From positions 1-43,457 of the forward strand of contig JALFGP010000071.1 in the NCBI GenBank assembly GCA_022777205.1: a DNA stretch of 43,457 bases, given 5' to 3'. Shown here in pieces: positions 1-9,252 of this stretch. The stretch is from Rikenellaceae bacterium. Its GTDB lineage: Bacteria > Bacteroidota > Bacteroidia > Bacteroidales > UBA932. The notes beneath the pieces were generated by a model, which had not been told where the DNA came from, made no database searches, and worked only from the letters and a program-made list of their open reading frames with translations. Both the position numbers and the translations under genes were made by a program. The stretch's first letter is position 1. Every line of letters begins with the position of its first letter.

Positions 1-959
1 ATCCTTGGATTTTGTGTAAGTATGTTCCTCATAGCCTGTTCCACAGCCCTGCATTCAGAGGCAAGTTCCTGGTCATCCAAAGAACGCATAAATTCTATGG
101 CCTGAATGAAACTGGTTTGCCCTATGAAATTCTGGGTGCCGGCCTCAAACTTCATAGGCAAGGGAGCAAAAGTCGTCTGCTCTAAACTTACATTTCCCAC
201 CATTTCTCCACCGAAGAGGAAAGGAGGCATTTTCTCGAGATATTCATTCTTGCCATAGAGCACTCCGGTGCCGGTTGCGGCATACATCTTATGACCGGAA
301 AAAGCATAGAAATCGCAATCAGTCTTCCGAACATCGATTCCGCAGTGCACTATACCCTGAGCCCCATCGACGAGTACCGGGACCCCTTTTGAATGGCAGA
401 TGCGAACAATTTCATCAACAGGATTCATAATTCCGAGCACATTGGAAACCTGGGTTACAGCCAATATCTTCGTACGGTCATCAATCAGCCTTTCCAGAGC
501 CTGAATGTCAAGTCTTCCATCATCCAGGACTGGTATAAACCTCAATTGGGCTGATTTGCGAAGACAATGCTGCTGCCAAGGTACAAGATTGGAATGATGC
601 TCTGCAGCAGATACTATCACATTGTCCCCTTCTCCGACAAATGCCTCGCAGAAGGAATATGCAACCAGGTTAATGGAAGCAGTGGTGCCTGAAGTGAAGA
701 TGATTTCTGAGGTTGATTCAGCCCCTATGAATTCCCTTACAGCCTCTCTGGCGGTCTCATAGTGTTCCGTGGCCTGATCAGCAAGATGATGGACAGCACG
801 GTGTATGTTTGAATTGGCTGTCCGTGCCCATTCATCCTGCATTTTCAATACAGAATCCAGCCTCTGGGATGTGGCGGCATTGTCAAAATAGACAAGCGGC
901 TTACCGTAAACTGTCCTGGAAAGGGCTGGAAAATATTTTCTTATATCCTGTACAGTCAT
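1..959 (-). CDS. sufS: Cysteine desulfurase, SufS-type aminotransferase class V (partial, 3' end outside window)
   Basis: Not in the ORF track because it runs off the left edge; I translated it by hand from an ATG at 957-959. The first ~319 residues are present, beginning MTVQDIRKYFPALS. SufS-like features are the VYFDNAATSQ segment, the SAAEHHSNLVPWQ substrate-pocket stretch, DGAQG with the PLP-nitrogen aspartate, and FSGHKMYAATG with the PLP-binding lysine. The family takes sulfur from cysteine for Fe-S cluster assembly; the consumers in this window include FrdB. The C-terminal part with the catalytic cysteine loop lies outside the window, so SufS versus CsdA type rests on the N-terminal two thirds. 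It is divergent from ruvA and has its own TAATTTTG element. Confidence 0.9.
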   Translation of the reverse strand, partial: MTVQDIRKYFPALSRTVYGKPLVYFDNAATSQRLDSVLKMQDEWARTANSNIHRAVHHLADQATEHYETAREAVREFIGAESTSEIIFTSGTTASINLVAYSFCEAFVGEGDNVIVSAAEHHSNLVPWQQHCLRKSAQLRFIPVLDDGRLDIQALERLIDDRTKILAVTQVSNVLGIMNPVDEIVRICHSKGVPVLVDGAQGIVHCGIDVRKTDCDFYAFSGHKMYAATGTGVLYGKNEYLEKMPPFLFGGEMVGNVSLEQTTFAPLPMKFEAGTQNFIGQTSFIQAIEFMRSLDDQELASECRAVEQAMRNILTQNPR

Positions 960-982
960 AATCGTTTTAATAATTTGAACCG

Positions 983-990
983 CAAAATTA
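983..990 (-). promoter_or_regulatory. sufS promoter, -7 element TAATTTTG
   Basis: Read on the minus strand, TAATTTTG matches the Bacteroidota -7 consensus TAnnTTTG, 23 nt before the sufS ATG. I found no clear -33 TTTG at the usual spacing. It shares the 139-bp gap with the ruvA promoter. Confidence 0.45.
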
Positions 991-1023
991 CAAAATAGTA
1001 TTCTATCTTGGGATAATTTGTTT

Positions 1024-1031
1024 TAATTTTG
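1024..1031 (+). promoter_or_regulatory. ruvA promoter, -7 element TAATTTTG
   Basis: TAATTTTG on the plus strand is a full match to TAnnTTTG and would give a leader of about 60 nt before ruvA. No good -33 TTTG is present at 19-20 nt, so confidence is moderate. Confidence 0.4.
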
Positions 1032-1098
1032 CGCCTGCGGCTGATTAATTCAAGTCTCCAAAATGATTAATTTGTGAATATTTCAGAACTGGAACGAT

Positions 1099-1689
1099 AT
1101 GATTGACTACATCAAAGGCGAGATTACGGAATTGAATCCGACAGAAATGACATTGGAGTGTAACGGAATAGGCTATAAAATCCTGATTTCCCTCCAGACC
1201 TACGACAAACTCAAGCAAAGCCGTGATGCCAAAATCTATATCCATCACTATCTGAGGGAAGACGACGAGCAGTATTTCGGGTTTGCGGGAAAGGATGAAA
1301 GGGAATTGTTCCGTCTTCTGATAGGAGTTTCAGGCATAGGTGCAGCAACTGCCAGAATGATGTTGTCATCCTTGAGTTCTGATGAATTGAGGAATGCAAT
1401 TCTATCCGAAGACATCAATAAAATCAAGAGCATCAAGGGAATCGGACTCAAATCCGCCCAGAGACTCATACTTGAACTCAAGGATAAAATTTCAAAAGGT
1501 GAAGGCAGCAGTCAGAACACCATTTTCCAGACATCCGGAGCAAATCCGAATTTGGAAGAAGCAACCACTGCACTCGTTATGCTTGGATTTACAAAACCCA
1601 ATGTTACAAAAGCCCTTGCTGCAGTACTTAAGGAAACACCGGATGCCAATCTGGAACAATTGATTAAATTAGGTCTGAAACGACTCTGA
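1099..1689 (+). CDS. ruvA: Holliday junction branch migration protein RuvA
   Basis: 196 residues, the usual length. The N-terminal OB-fold starts MIDYIKGEITELNPTE. Two helix-hairpin-helix motifs follow: LLIGVSGIGAATARMML near residue 80 and IKSIKGIGLKSAQRLI near residue 115. The C-terminal domain III, which contacts RuvB, is seen in ATTALVMLGF and LIKLGLKRL. RuvA tetramers bind four-way junctions and load the RuvB motor. RuvB is encoded separately 7.6 kb away on the other strand, and no ruvC is seen. The start ATG lies about 60 nt after a TAATTTTG element. The gene converges on mnmG with a 40-nt gap and no obvious terminator. Confidence 0.96.
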   Translation: MIDYIKGEITELNPTEMTLECNGIGYKILISLQTYDKLKQSRDAKIYIHHYLREDDEQYFGFAGKDERELFRLLIGVSGIGAATARMMLSSLSSDELRNAILSEDINKIKSIKGIGLKSAQRLILELKDKISKGEGSSQNTIFQTSGANPNLEEATTALVMLGFTKPNVTKALAAVLKETPDANLEQLIKLGLKRL

Positions 1690-1729
1690 GCAAACTGCGA
1701 TAAGTGAGTGGACTGCCCGACAAAAGCTA

Positions 1730-3742
1730 TCACCGTCCGAAATAGACAAGCAAGACAGAAATATCAGACGGGGAAACCCCGGAAATACGTGAAGCCTGAG
1801 CAATGGTCCGCGGAGCATATTTCTTAAGTTTCTGACGACATTCAATTGAGAGGCTCTGCACGCGGTCAAAATCAAAATCCTCAGGAATGATGAGATTCTC
1901 CAGACGGTGAAGTTTGTCAGCCTGCTGTTTTTCCCTGTCAATATATCCCTTGTATTTAATCAGAATATCAGAAACGCTCAAAACAGATTTTCTTGTCTGT
2001 TCATCCAGCACTCCTCCCCTATCCTCAACATCAGGAGCAAGTCCATCGAAATTCTTCAAATTCCTCATAGATTCAAAAAATGCGGAACCTTCAAAAGCAT
2101 TTTCTGAATCAAACCGAAGAACATTATCCATCTCATACTTATCAAAAGTTCCACGTGGAACAATTTCGAATAAATCGGAAACAAAAACATCAGGACGAGA
2201 TACAAGGTCAGAAATGGTTTTCTTATGAGGAATCTCTGCTGAATTCTTCTGGATAAGATAAGAATTCACTATTTCGGGCTTCAATGAAACAGTAGAACAG
2301 AAATCAATAACTTTCTGAACTGATTCATACTTGCGCATTGTAAAATCATATCTTTGCTTATCAGCTAAACCAAGTTCATAAGCGAGCGGGGTGAGTCTGA
2401 AATCAGCATTATCCTGACGCAAAAGAATTCGATATTCTGCTCGTGAAGTAAACATACGATACGGTTCATCCACACCTTTTGTAATAAGGTCATCAATGAG
2501 GACACCTATATAAGCCTGATCTCTTTTGAGTATAAACGGCTCTTTTCCGGCAACCTTCAAATGAGCATTTATACCGGCAATCAAACCTTGTGCAGCAGCC
2601 TCCTCATAACCTGTTGTGCCGTTAACCTGGCCAGCGAGGAATAAACCCGGGATATTTTTCAACTCTAAGGAAGCAGACAACTGGGTAGGGTCAAAATAAT
2701 CATACTCGACTGCATAGGCAGGTCTGAAAATCTTGACATTCTCCAAACCTTTGATATGGTGCAGGGCATTGAGTTGAGTTTCCAATGGCAGTGATGAGGA
2801 AAATCCCTGAAGGTAATACTCATTGGTATATCTCCCCTCTGGTTCGAGAAACAGCTGATGCTCTGTCTTGTCTGCAAAGGTACGGAGCTTATCTTCTATA
2901 CTCGGACAATAGCGAGGACCTATGCCTGTAATTTTGCCGGAGAAAAGAGGTGAATCCATAAATGAATCTCTAAGTATGGAATGTACCTCTTCATTGGTAT
3001 GAAGTATAAAACAAGGCATTTGACCGGGACCTGATTGAGCTGCGGACAGAATAGGTAGATATGAAAATCTCTCCGGGTCAGAATCTCCGGTTTGGACAGG
3101 AAGTGTGCTAACATCAACGGAAGAAATATCTATACGCGGAGGAGTACCGGTTTTCATCCTTCCGGTAACAACGCCCATAGACTTCAACTGTTCCGTGAGA
3201 CCATAGGAAGACAACTCCCCTATCCTTCCGCCTGAAAAATCATTATGACCTATGAAAAGGCGACCGGACAAGAAGGTTCCGGCTGTTAAAACAACTGCTT
3301 GAGATTTGAAAATTGCTCCGGTGGTTGTACGACAGCCCACAATTTTTGAATTCTCAAACAGAAATTCGGTCACAATATCTTGATAAATATCTAATTTACA
3401 AGTAGTTTCGAGAATTTTGCGCCATATTCTTGAAAATCGTTCTTTGTCACATTGTGCTCTCGGACTCCACATTGCAGGACCCTTTGAACGGTTCAGCATT
3501 CTAAACTGAAGAGTGGAAGCATCTGTAACCACACCCATACATCCTCCGAGAGCGTCAATCTCCCGGACAATCTGTCCCTTAGCTATACCACCTACGGCAG
3601 GATTACAGGACATCTGGGCAAACTTATTCATATCCATAGTAATCAGAAGGGTGCGGGAGCCTAAACGGGCGGATGCAACAGCAGACTCGCATCCTGCGTG
3701 ACCGCCTCCGATTACTATTACATCATATTCAAGATTCAGCAT
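1730..3742 (-). CDS. mnmG: tRNA uridine-5-carboxymethylaminomethyl modification enzyme MnmG (GidA)
   Basis: The FAD protein works with MnmE on the wobble uridine of several tRNAs. The N-terminal dinucleotide motif is GGGHAGCE at residues 12-19, followed by [12 protein letters not shown] and the RMKTGTPPR segment. The C-terminal signature is [12 protein letters not shown]. At 670 residues it is about 45 longer than the ~620-630 I expect for the family. The extra length lies near residues 525-575, between the PDVFVSDLF and [10 protein letters not shown] blocks. This insert contains VPRGT, encoded by the perfect palindrome GTTCCACGTGGAAC (see the parS feature). The start ATG leads directly into [17 protein letters not shown]. 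It lies 22 nt after ybeY on the same strand, so the two are probably co-transcribed. Confidence 0.97.
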   Translation of the reverse strand: MLNLEYDVIVIGGGHAGCESAVASARLGSRTLLITMDMNKFAQMSCNPAVGGIAKGQIVREIDALGGCMGVVTDASTLQFRMLNRSKGPAMWSPRAQCDKERFSRIWRKILETTCKLDIYQDIVTEFLFENSKIVGCRTTTGAIFKSQAVVLTAGTFLSGRLFIGHNDFSGGRIGELSSYGLTEQLKSMGVVTGRMKTGTPPRIDISSVDVSTLPVQTGDSDPERFSYLPILSAAQSGPGQMPCFILHTNEEVHSILRDSFMDSPLFSGKITGIGPRYCPSIEDKLRTFADKTEHQLFLEPEGRYTNEYYLQGFSSSLPLETQLNALHHIKGLENVKIFRPAYAVEYDYFDPTQLSASLELKNIPGLFLAGQVNGTTGYEEAAAQGLIAGINAHLKVAGKEPFILKRDQAYIGVLIDDLITKGVDEPYRMFTSRAEYRILLRQDNADFRLTPLAYELGLADKQRYDFTMRKYESVQKVIDFCSTVSLKPEIVNSYLIQKNSAEIPHKKTISDLVSRPDVFVSDLFEIVPRGTFDKYEMDNVLRFDSENAFEGSAFFESMRNLKNFDGLAPDVEDRGGVLDEQTRKSVLSVSDILIKYKGYIDREKQQADKLHRLENLIIPEDFDFDRVQSLSIECRQKLKKYAPRTIAQASRISGVSPSDISVLLVYFGR
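2147..2162. other. Candidate parS (ParB-binding) site inside mnmG
   Basis: The 14-mer GTTCCACGTGGAAC at 2148-2161 is a perfect palindrome. Read on the minus strand, the 16-mer is TGTTCCACGTGGAACT, matching 15 of 16 bases of the chromosomal parS form TGTTCCACGTGGAACA. It is in phase with mnmG and encodes V528-P-R-G-T532. I found no second site of this quality in the window. Two CACGTG-containing sites in ychF match poorly. Known: ParB binds such sites near replication origins. Inferred: use as parS here; parA and parB are not in the window. Confidence 0.7.
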
Positions 3743-3764
3743 TATTTAATTAGTAATCAAATAA

Positions 3765-4184
3765 TTACAATAATTCACGCAAGGAAAGATAATAATTCTC
3801 CTTCATTCTCATAACTGCGGTTTCCTCTACCGTATGGTCATCATATCCGATCAAATGGAGCAGTCCGTGGATAATGACTCGGTTTAGTTCATCCTTAAAA
3901 TCAGTACCGTACTCAATGGAATTCTCCTTGACAGAATCCACACTGATGAAAAGGTCACCTGAAAGGCTGTCCCCTTCGCAATAATCAAAGGTGATAATGT
4001 CGGTGAAATAATCGTGACCGAGGTATTTCTGATTTATGTCGAGTATATATGGATCCGAACAGAAGATAATGGATATATCTGCTATTCGGCGGATTTCACT
4101 CTCGGCAGCGAGACGGAGCCATTGATTGGTGCAGCGCTTTTCCCTGAACTTGAAATCGACGTCTTGAAAATAGTATGATATCAT
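3765..4184 (-). CDS. ybeY: Endoribonuclease YbeY (rRNA maturation factor)
   Basis: The family is a zinc-dependent single-strand endoribonuclease used in 16S rRNA 3'-end maturation and ribosome quality control. The metal motif HGLLHLIGYDDH, which fits HGxxHxxGYDH, lies near residues 105-116. The upstream block DIITFDYCEG is also typical. I use the ATG at 4182-4184, giving 139 residues and MISYYFQDVDF. The ORF-track start at 4217 is a TTG sitting next to the predicted transcription start of a TAAATTTG promoter, so it is unlikely. The gene is followed after 22 nt by mnmG. Confidence 0.93.
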   Translation of the reverse strand: MISYYFQDVDFKFREKRCTNQWLRLAAESEIRRIADISIIFCSDPYILDINQKYLGHDYFTDIITFDYCEGDSLSGDLFISVDSVKENSIEYGTDFKDELNRVIIHGLLHLIGYDDHTVEETAVMRMKENYYLSLRELL

Positions 4185-4227
4185 AAAAAATGCTCTGACA
4201 GAGTGATCGGCTGTCAAAATTCGTTCG

Positions 4228-4235
4228 CAAATTTA
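4228..4235 (-). promoter_or_regulatory. ybeY-mnmG promoter, -7 element TAAATTTG
   Basis: A perfect TAnnTTTG on the minus strand, with a leader of about 38 nt to the ATG at 4184. It argues against the TTG start at 4217. A -33 TTTG at ideal spacing is not seen. Confidence 0.5.
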
Positions 4236-4253
4236 CTATATATAAACAAAAAA

Positions 4254-4284
4254 TTTGCTATAAAAATTATTATTTCTAACTTTA
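4254..4284 (+). promoter_or_regulatory. tonB-like gene promoter, TTTG-N19-TAACTTTA
   Basis: TTTG at 4254-4257 and TAACTTTA at 4277-4284 are separated by exactly 19 nt, the Bacteroidota sigma-A arrangement, with one mismatch in the -7 box. A small GGGCAGCGCCC hairpin follows near the expected transcript start. This is the best-formed promoter in the window. Confidence 0.65.
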
Positions 4285-4339
4285 CACGACTTTATGGGCA
4301 GCGCCCTGCAAAAGGAAACAAATAAAGTAAATCATAGCT

Positions 4340-5029
4340 ATGGAAGTAAAAAAGACACCAAAAGCAAGTCTGGAAAACAAGAGAGCCATATTCATTGAAA
4401 TAGGTCTCATCGTTGCTCTTGCAGTAGTGTACATTGCATTCAACTGGACTTCTAAGGATGTTCAGGTTAGCACTCTCGAAGCAGAAAATCAGGTAGTGCA
4501 GGAAGAGGAAATCATCCCGATTACCCAGGAGACTCCCCCACCGCCACCAGAAGCTCCGAAGATTCCTGTCCTTTCAGACCAGATCGACATCGTGGATGAC
4601 GAAATCGAGGTTGACAACGATTTCCTTTCACTCGAGGACAGCGATGATATGGGTGTTGAAATTATGGACTATGTAGAAAACGTGCAGGAAGAGGTCGTAG
4701 AAGAGGAAGCTATTCCTTTCCAGCTCGTGGAGGAAAAACCTTCATTTATGGGCGGTGATGCGAACCAGTTTTCTGCTTGGGTGAACAAGAGGCTCGTATA
4801 TCCTGAAATCGCTAAGGAAAACGGTGTTCAGGGTCGAGTTACACTCCAGTTCACAGTGGAAAAAGACGGAAGCGTGACAAAGGTCAAAGTTCTTAGGGGC
4901 GTTGACCCGTCTCTTGACAAGGAAGCAGTCAGAGTGGTGTCTATGTCTCCGAAATGGAAGCCTGGCAAGCAAAGAGACAGGGCCGTTCCGGTTACATACA
5001 CATTCCCTGTATATTTCCAGTTGAGATAG
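4340..5029 (+). CDS. TonB-family energy transducer
   Basis: 229 residues. The layout is a short cytoplasmic N-terminus, one membrane segment near residues 18-35 (IFIEIGLIVALAVVYIAF), a proline stretch PPPPPEAP near residue 70, an acidic linker, and a C-terminal TonB domain from about residue 140. That domain holds YPEIAKENGVQGRVTLQFTV and ends in PVTYTFPVYFQLR. TonB proteins pass energy from ExbB/ExbD to outer-membrane receptors. No exbB or exbD is nearby, so this is a stand-alone copy. It has its own promoter and a hairpin terminator. Bacteroidota carry many TonB paralogues, so the partner receptor cannot be named. Confidence 0.9.
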   Translation: MEVKKTPKASLENKRAIFIEIGLIVALAVVYIAFNWTSKDVQVSTLEAENQVVQEEEIIPITQETPPPPPEAPKIPVLSDQIDIVDDEIEVDNDFLSLEDSDDMGVEIMDYVENVQEEVVEEEAIPFQLVEEKPSFMGGDANQFSAWVNKRLVYPEIAKENGVQGRVTLQFTVEKDGSVTKVKVLRGVDPSLDKEAVRVVSMSPKWKPGKQRDRAVPVTYTFPVYFQLR

Positions 5030-5079
5030 CTCCGTGTACATACTACACACACTAAAAATAGCACAAACTACACAAAAAT

Positions 5080-5117
5080 GGGATGGCCAGAAGTGATTTT
5101 GGCTATCCCTTATTATT
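5080..5117 (+). terminator. Intrinsic terminator after the tonB-like gene
   Basis: GGGATGGCCA (5080-5089) pairs with TGGCTATCCC (5100-5109) over 10 bp with one G-T pair. The loop is 10 nt and TTATTATT follows. Confidence 0.6.
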
Positions 5118-5149
5118 GGAATAAGTAAGTATATTCATATTGCTAAACT

Positions 5150-6349
5150 ATGCTGAATTCAGAGCCTATAATCATTAAAAAATACGTAGAAAAGGCAATA
5201 TTCATAGGTGTGATACGTCAGGACGATGATGAAACAACCGTAAATGAATACCTTGATGAACTCGAATTCCTGGCTGAGACAGCGGGGGTTGAGAAAAGAG
5301 GAAGGTTTGTACAGAAGGTGGACAAGCCTGACCCGAGAAGTTATATAAGAAGCGGTAAATTGGCAGAGATTAAGACCTATATTGATGCAAATGAAATAGA
5401 CGTAGCTATATTCGACGATGAATTGTCTGCCACTCAAATAAGAAATATAGAAAGGGAACTTCAGATAAAGATATTGGACAGAACAAGTCTGATTCTGGAT
5501 ATTTTTGCGCAGAGAGCAAAGACTGCTTATGCAAAAACACAGGTCGAACTTGCTCAATATCAATATCTTCTACCGAGACTTACGAGGATGTGGACCCACC
5601 TGGAGAGACAGAAGGGAGGAATCGGAATGAGAGGCCCTGGAGAGACTCAGATTGAGACCGACCGAAGGATAATTCAGGACAAGATTGCAAGACTCAAAGA
5701 ACAATTGAAGAAGATTGACAGACAAATGGCTTCCCAAAGGGGAAACAGAGGGTCTATGGTAAGGATTGCGCTTGTGGGCTATACCAATGTCGGGAAGAGC
5801 ACACTGATGAATCTGATGGCCAAAACAGACGTTTTTGCTGAGAACAAGCTCTTTGCGACCTTGGACACAACGGTAAGAAAGGTCGTGATTGAGAATGTGC
5901 CATTTCTTTTGAGTGATACTGTGGGATTTATCAGAAAACTGCCTACTCAGCTTGTGGAGGCCTTCAAAAGCACACTTGATGAGGTCAGGGAAGCCGATAT
6001 TCTTATGCACGTTGTGGACATATCACACCCGGGTCACGAAGACCAGATAAGAGTGGTAAATGAAACACTTAGGGACATAGGGGCAGCCGACAAGCCTATA
6101 TATGTAGTCTTCAATAAGATAGATGCTTACAAACACGAAGAATACGACGAGTTCTCTCTTGAACCGAAGAAGCCTGAAAATTACACTCTCGAGGAATATA
6201 ATCATTCCTGGATAGCAAGGGAAAATACTCCTTGCGTGTTCATTTCCGCAAAGCAGAAGATAGGTATTGACAAAATGAGGTCTGACCTATATAAGATGGT
6301 CGCTGAAATACACGCCGGGAGATATCCTTTCGATAATTTCCTGTGGTAG
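5150..6349 (+). CDS. hflX: GTPase HflX
   Basis: 399 residues. The N-terminal HflX domain includes the DPRSYIRSGKLAEI block. A coiled linker with RGPGETQIETDRR (around residues 160-175) leads to the G domain: G1 GYTNVGKST, G3 DTVGF, G4 NKID. HflX is a ribosome-binding GTPase that can split stalled or heat-damaged 70S ribosomes. It starts 120 nt after the tonB-like gene, beyond that gene's terminator. I saw no convincing TAnnTTTG upstream, so its promoter is unassigned. It ends at a strong bidirectional hairpin shared with frdB. Confidence 0.95.
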   Translation: MLNSEPIIIKKYVEKAIFIGVIRQDDDETTVNEYLDELEFLAETAGVEKRGRFVQKVDKPDPRSYIRSGKLAEIKTYIDANEIDVAIFDDELSATQIRNIERELQIKILDRTSLILDIFAQRAKTAYAKTQVELAQYQYLLPRLTRMWTHLERQKGGIGMRGPGETQIETDRRIIQDKIARLKEQLKKIDRQMASQRGNRGSMVRIALVGYTNVGKSTLMNLMAKTDVFAENKLFATLDTTVRKVVIENVPFLLSDTVGFIRKLPTQLVEAFKSTLDEVREADILMHVVDISHPGHEDQIRVVNETLRDIGAADKPIYVVFNKIDAYKHEEYDEFSLEPKKPENYTLEEYNHSWIARENTPCVFISAKQKIGIDKMRSDLYKMVAEIHAGRYPFDNFLW

Positions 6350-6363
6350 TGTATCAACAAAAA

Positions 6364-6393
6364 AGCCGGGGATGATAAGTGTCATTCCCGGCT
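6364..6393. terminator. Bidirectional terminator between hflX and frdB
   Basis: AGCCGGGGATGA pairs with TCATTCCCGGCT: 12 bp, one G-T pair, 6-nt loop. A-rich sequence lies on the left and AAATTATT on the right, so it can serve both convergent genes. Confidence 0.8.
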
Positions 6394-6413
6394 AAATTAT
6401 TGATATTCAAGAA

Positions 6414-7193
6414 TTAATCCTTGAATTTTGCAGAGAGGTACTCCCTGTTCAGACGAGCGATATGTCCCACGGTGATATGCTTAGGACATTCCATCTCGCA
6501 GGCCCTGGTGTTGGTGCAGGAACCGAATCCGAGTTCGTCCATCTTTGCAACCATAGCCTTAGCCCTGCGTGCAGCCTCAACCTTACCCTGAGGAAGAAGT
6601 GCGAGCGAGCTGACTCTTGCAGCCACAAAGAGCATTGCAGAACCGTTCTTGCAGGTGGCAACACAAGCACCGCAACCAATACAAGCTGCTCCGTCCATAC
6701 TTTCCTCAGCATTTTCACGCTTGATAGGAATGGCATTGGCATCAGGGACACCGCCAGTGCGGACTGAAACATATCCTCCCGCCTGGAGTATCTTGTCGAA
6801 GGCCTGACGGTCCACAACAAGGTCCTTGATTACAGGGAAACCCTTGCTTCTCCACGGCTCGATGGTGATGGTGTCACCATCCTTGAACTTGCGCATATGG
6901 AGCTGGCAGGTGGTAACCTCATCGTCAGGTCCGTGAGCACGTCCGTTGATGTAAAGTGAGCAGGCTCCGCATATTCCCTCACGGCAGTCGTGATCGAAAG
7001 ACACGGGACCGGAAGACTTGCATCCCTTCTCCACAGCCACAGGGTCCATACCCTCGGTTATAAGCTGCTCATTAAGGATATCAAGCATTTCGAGAAAAGA
7101 GCTGTCAGGAGATATGCCCTTGACCTTGTAGGTCTCGAAATGGCCCTTTTCCTTGGCGTTTTTCTGGCGCCATACTTTCAAAGTCAAATCCAT
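6414..7193 (-). CDS. frdB: Fumarate reductase / succinate dehydrogenase iron-sulfur subunit
   Basis: 259 residues. The 2Fe-2S ligands are in [19 protein letters not shown] with a later C in TTCQLH (residues 70-110). The C-terminal cluster motifs are [11 protein letters not shown] and [16 protein letters not shown]. It passes electrons between the FrdA flavin and a membrane cytochrome b. The gene follows frdA by 5 nt and must be co-transcribed with it. In anaerobic Bacteroidales the complex usually works as fumarate reductase, which is why I use frd rather than sdh. The membrane subunit gene is not found next to it. Confidence 0.95.
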   Translation of the reverse strand: MDLTLKVWRQKNAKEKGHFETYKVKGISPDSSFLEMLDILNEQLITEGMDPVAVEKGCKSSGPVSFDHDCREGICGACSLYINGRAHGPDDEVTTCQLHMRKFKDGDTITIEPWRSKGFPVIKDLVVDRQAFDKILQAGGYVSVRTGGVPDANAIPIKRENAEESMDGAACIGCGACVATCKNGSAMLFVAARVSSLALLPQGKVEAARRAKAMVAKMDELGFGSCTNTRACEMECPKHITVGHIARLNREYLSAKFKD

Positions 7194-7198
7194 AGTCC

Positions 7199-9145
7199 TT
7201 AATCCTTATAATTTCTTGTTGCGATGTGAATATTCTCGTAGTTGAGAGGTTCCTTATGGAGTTCAGGCTCCTGGCCTTCTCCCTTGTACTCCCACGCAGC
7301 CACGTACATAAAGTTCTTGTCGTCCCTCTTGGTTTCGCCGTCCTCAGTCTGCATTTCCTCACGGAAGTGTCCTCCGCAGGATTCGTTGCGGTGAAGGGCG
7401 TCGATGGCCATAAGTTCTCCGATTTCAAGGAAATCCGCAAGGCGAAGAGCTTTTTCGAGTTCCTGATTGAAGGTTCCCTGCTCTCCTGCCACATAGACAT
7501 TGCTCCAGAACTCCGTCTTGAGGTCCCTGATCATCTTGATACCCTCTTTCAGACCAGCCTCATTGCGGGCCATACCGACGTGCTCCCACATTATGTGACC
7601 GAGTTTCTTATGGATGGAGTCCACGGTTTCGGTACCTTTGATGGAAAGCAGACGCTCAATCTTCTCTCTTACAGCCTTTTCAGCCTCGTCAAACTCAGGG
7701 GCTCCGATATCTGTCTTAGGCTCCTTGAACTTTGAAGCGAGATAATCGCCGATGGTATATGGAAGGATGAAATAACCGTCTGCAAGACCCTGCATAAGCG
7801 CAGATGCTCCGAGGCGGTTTCCACCGTGGTCGGAGAAGTTTGCCTCACCTATTGCATACAGACCCGGAACAGTTGTCTGAAGATTGTAGTCAACCCAAAG
7901 ACCACCCATAGTGTAGTGGATAGCCGGATAGATCATCATAGGCTCCTTATAAGGGTCTGTGGCAGTAATCTTCTCATACATCTGGAAGAGGTTGCCGTAG
8001 CGCTCAGAAATCACCTTCTTGCCCAGACGCTCGATTGCAGTCTTGAAGTCGAGGAATACAGCGAGACCTGTCTCATTCACACCGAAACCGGCATCGCAGC
8101 GCTCCTTTGCTGCACGGGAAGCCACGTCACGAGGCACGAGGTTTCCGAATGCAGGGTAACGGCGCTCGAGATAGTAATCCCTATCCTCTTCCGGAATATC
8201 AGAAGGCTTGATTTCGTGCTTGCGGAGCTTTTCTACATCTTCCTTTTTCTTAGGCACCCAGATACGGCCGTCATTACGCAGAGACTCTGACATAAGAGTC
8301 AGTTTGGACTGCTGCTCGCCGTGTACAGGAATACAGGTAGGGTGAATCTGCGCGAAACAAGGGTTTGCGAAGAAAGCGCCCTTCTTGTAGCACTGCCAAG
8401 CTGCTGAACCATTGGAGTTCATTGCATTGGTTGAGAGGAAATAGGTGTTGCCGTATCCTCCGGAAGCGATTACTACAGCGTGTGCTCCGAAACGCTCGAT
8501 TTCACCTGTAACGAGATTGCGGGCTATGATACCCTTAGCCTCACCATTGATGAGAACAACATCCAGCATCTCGTGACGCGGATATGACTTCACGGTACCT
8601 GCGGCAATCTGGCGGTTCAAAGCGGCATAGGCTCCGAGAAGAAGCTGCTGTCCGGTTTGTCCGCGGGCATAGAAGGTACGGCTAACCTGCGCACCTCCAA
8701 AAGAACGGTTGGCGAGAAGTCCGCCATATTCCCTTGCGAAAGGAACTCCCTGTGCGACACACTGGTCGATGATGTTGTTGCTGACCTCAGCCAGACGATA
8801 GACATTGGCTTCGCGGCTGCGGTAGTCACCTCCCTTGATTGTGTCGTAGAACAGACGATAGATTGAGTCATTGTCGTTCTGATAGTTCTTGGCTGCATTG
8901 ATACCTCCCTGAGCTGCAATTGAGTGCGCCCTGCGCGGAGAATCGCTGATACAGAAGACTTTTACATTGTAGCCGAGTTCGCCGAGTGAAGCAGCTGCAG
9001 ACGCTCCACCGAGACCGGTACCGATGACAATGATTTCCAATTTTTTCTTGTTGCCGGGAGAGACAACTTTGATCTGAGACTTGTGCTTTGTCCATTTTTC
9101 GGCCAAAGGACCCTCAGGAATCTTTGAAATCAATTCTTTTGCCAT
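7199..9145 (-). CDS. frdA: Fumarate reductase / succinate dehydrogenase flavoprotein subunit
   Basis: 648 residues from the ATG at 9143-9145 ([18 protein letters not shown]), which fits Bacteroidales FrdA. The track start at 9178 is a TTG only a few nucleotides from the predicted transcript start. The FAD motif is [28 protein letters not shown] contains the histidine that binds FAD covalently in this family. [15 protein letters not shown] is also conserved. It catalyses fumarate/succinate interconversion at the inner face of the membrane. The usual frdC cytochrome b gene is absent upstream; ruvB is there instead. The promoter lies inside an 11-bp inverted repeat. Confidence 0.96.
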   Translation of the reverse strand: MAKELISKIPEGPLAEKWTKHKSQIKVVSPGNKKKLEIIVIGTGLGGASAAASLGELGYNVKVFCISDSPRRAHSIAAQGGINAAKNYQNDNDSIYRLFYDTIKGGDYRSREANVYRLAEVSNNIIDQCVAQGVPFAREYGGLLANRSFGGAQVSRTFYARGQTGQQLLLGAYAALNRQIAAGTVKSYPRHEMLDVVLINGEAKGIIARNLVTGEIERFGAHAVVIASGGYGNTYFLSTNAMNSNGSAAWQCYKKGAFFANPCFAQIHPTCIPVHGEQQSKLTLMSESLRNDGRIWVPKKKEDVEKLRKHEIKPSDIPEEDRDYYLERRYPAFGNLVPRDVASRAAKERCDAGFGVNETGLAVFLDFKTAIERLGKKVISERYGNLFQMYEKITATDPYKEPMMIYPAIHYTMGGLWVDYNLQTTVPGLYAIGEANFSDHGGNRLGASALMQGLADGYFILPYTIGDYLASKFKEPKTDIGAPEFDEAEKAVREKIERLLSIKGTETVDSIHKKLGHIMWEHVGMARNEAGLKEGIKMIRDLKTEFWSNVYVAGEQGTFNQELEKALRLADFLEIGELMAIDALHRNESCGGHFREEMQTEDGETKRDDKNFMYVAAWEYKGEGQEPELHKEPLNYENIHIATRNYKD

Positions 9146-9180
9146 TATATATAAAGGTTTATAGATATTGCGTAACAATT

Positions 9181-9230
9181 AGCCTGCAAAAATAATAAAA
9201 CTTTCATCAAGTTCCACCATTTTGCAGGCT
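9181..9230. promoter_or_regulatory. frdAB promoter overlapped by an 11-bp inverted repeat
   Basis: AGCCTGCAAAA (9181-9191) and TTTTGCAGGCT (9220-9230) are perfect inverted arms 28 nt apart. The minus-strand -7 element TATTTTTG (9187-9194) overlaps the left arm, so the dyad spans the promoter. It could be an operator or a hairpin in ruvB read-through RNA. The absence of a T-run after the stem makes a terminator less likely. Confidence 0.5.
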
Positions 9231-9252
9231 GAAAATAGGCTATGTAAGAAGA

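Noticed and set aside
7226-7735. 169-residue plus-strand ORF antisense to frdA
   Set aside because: Shadow of a strongly conserved gene.
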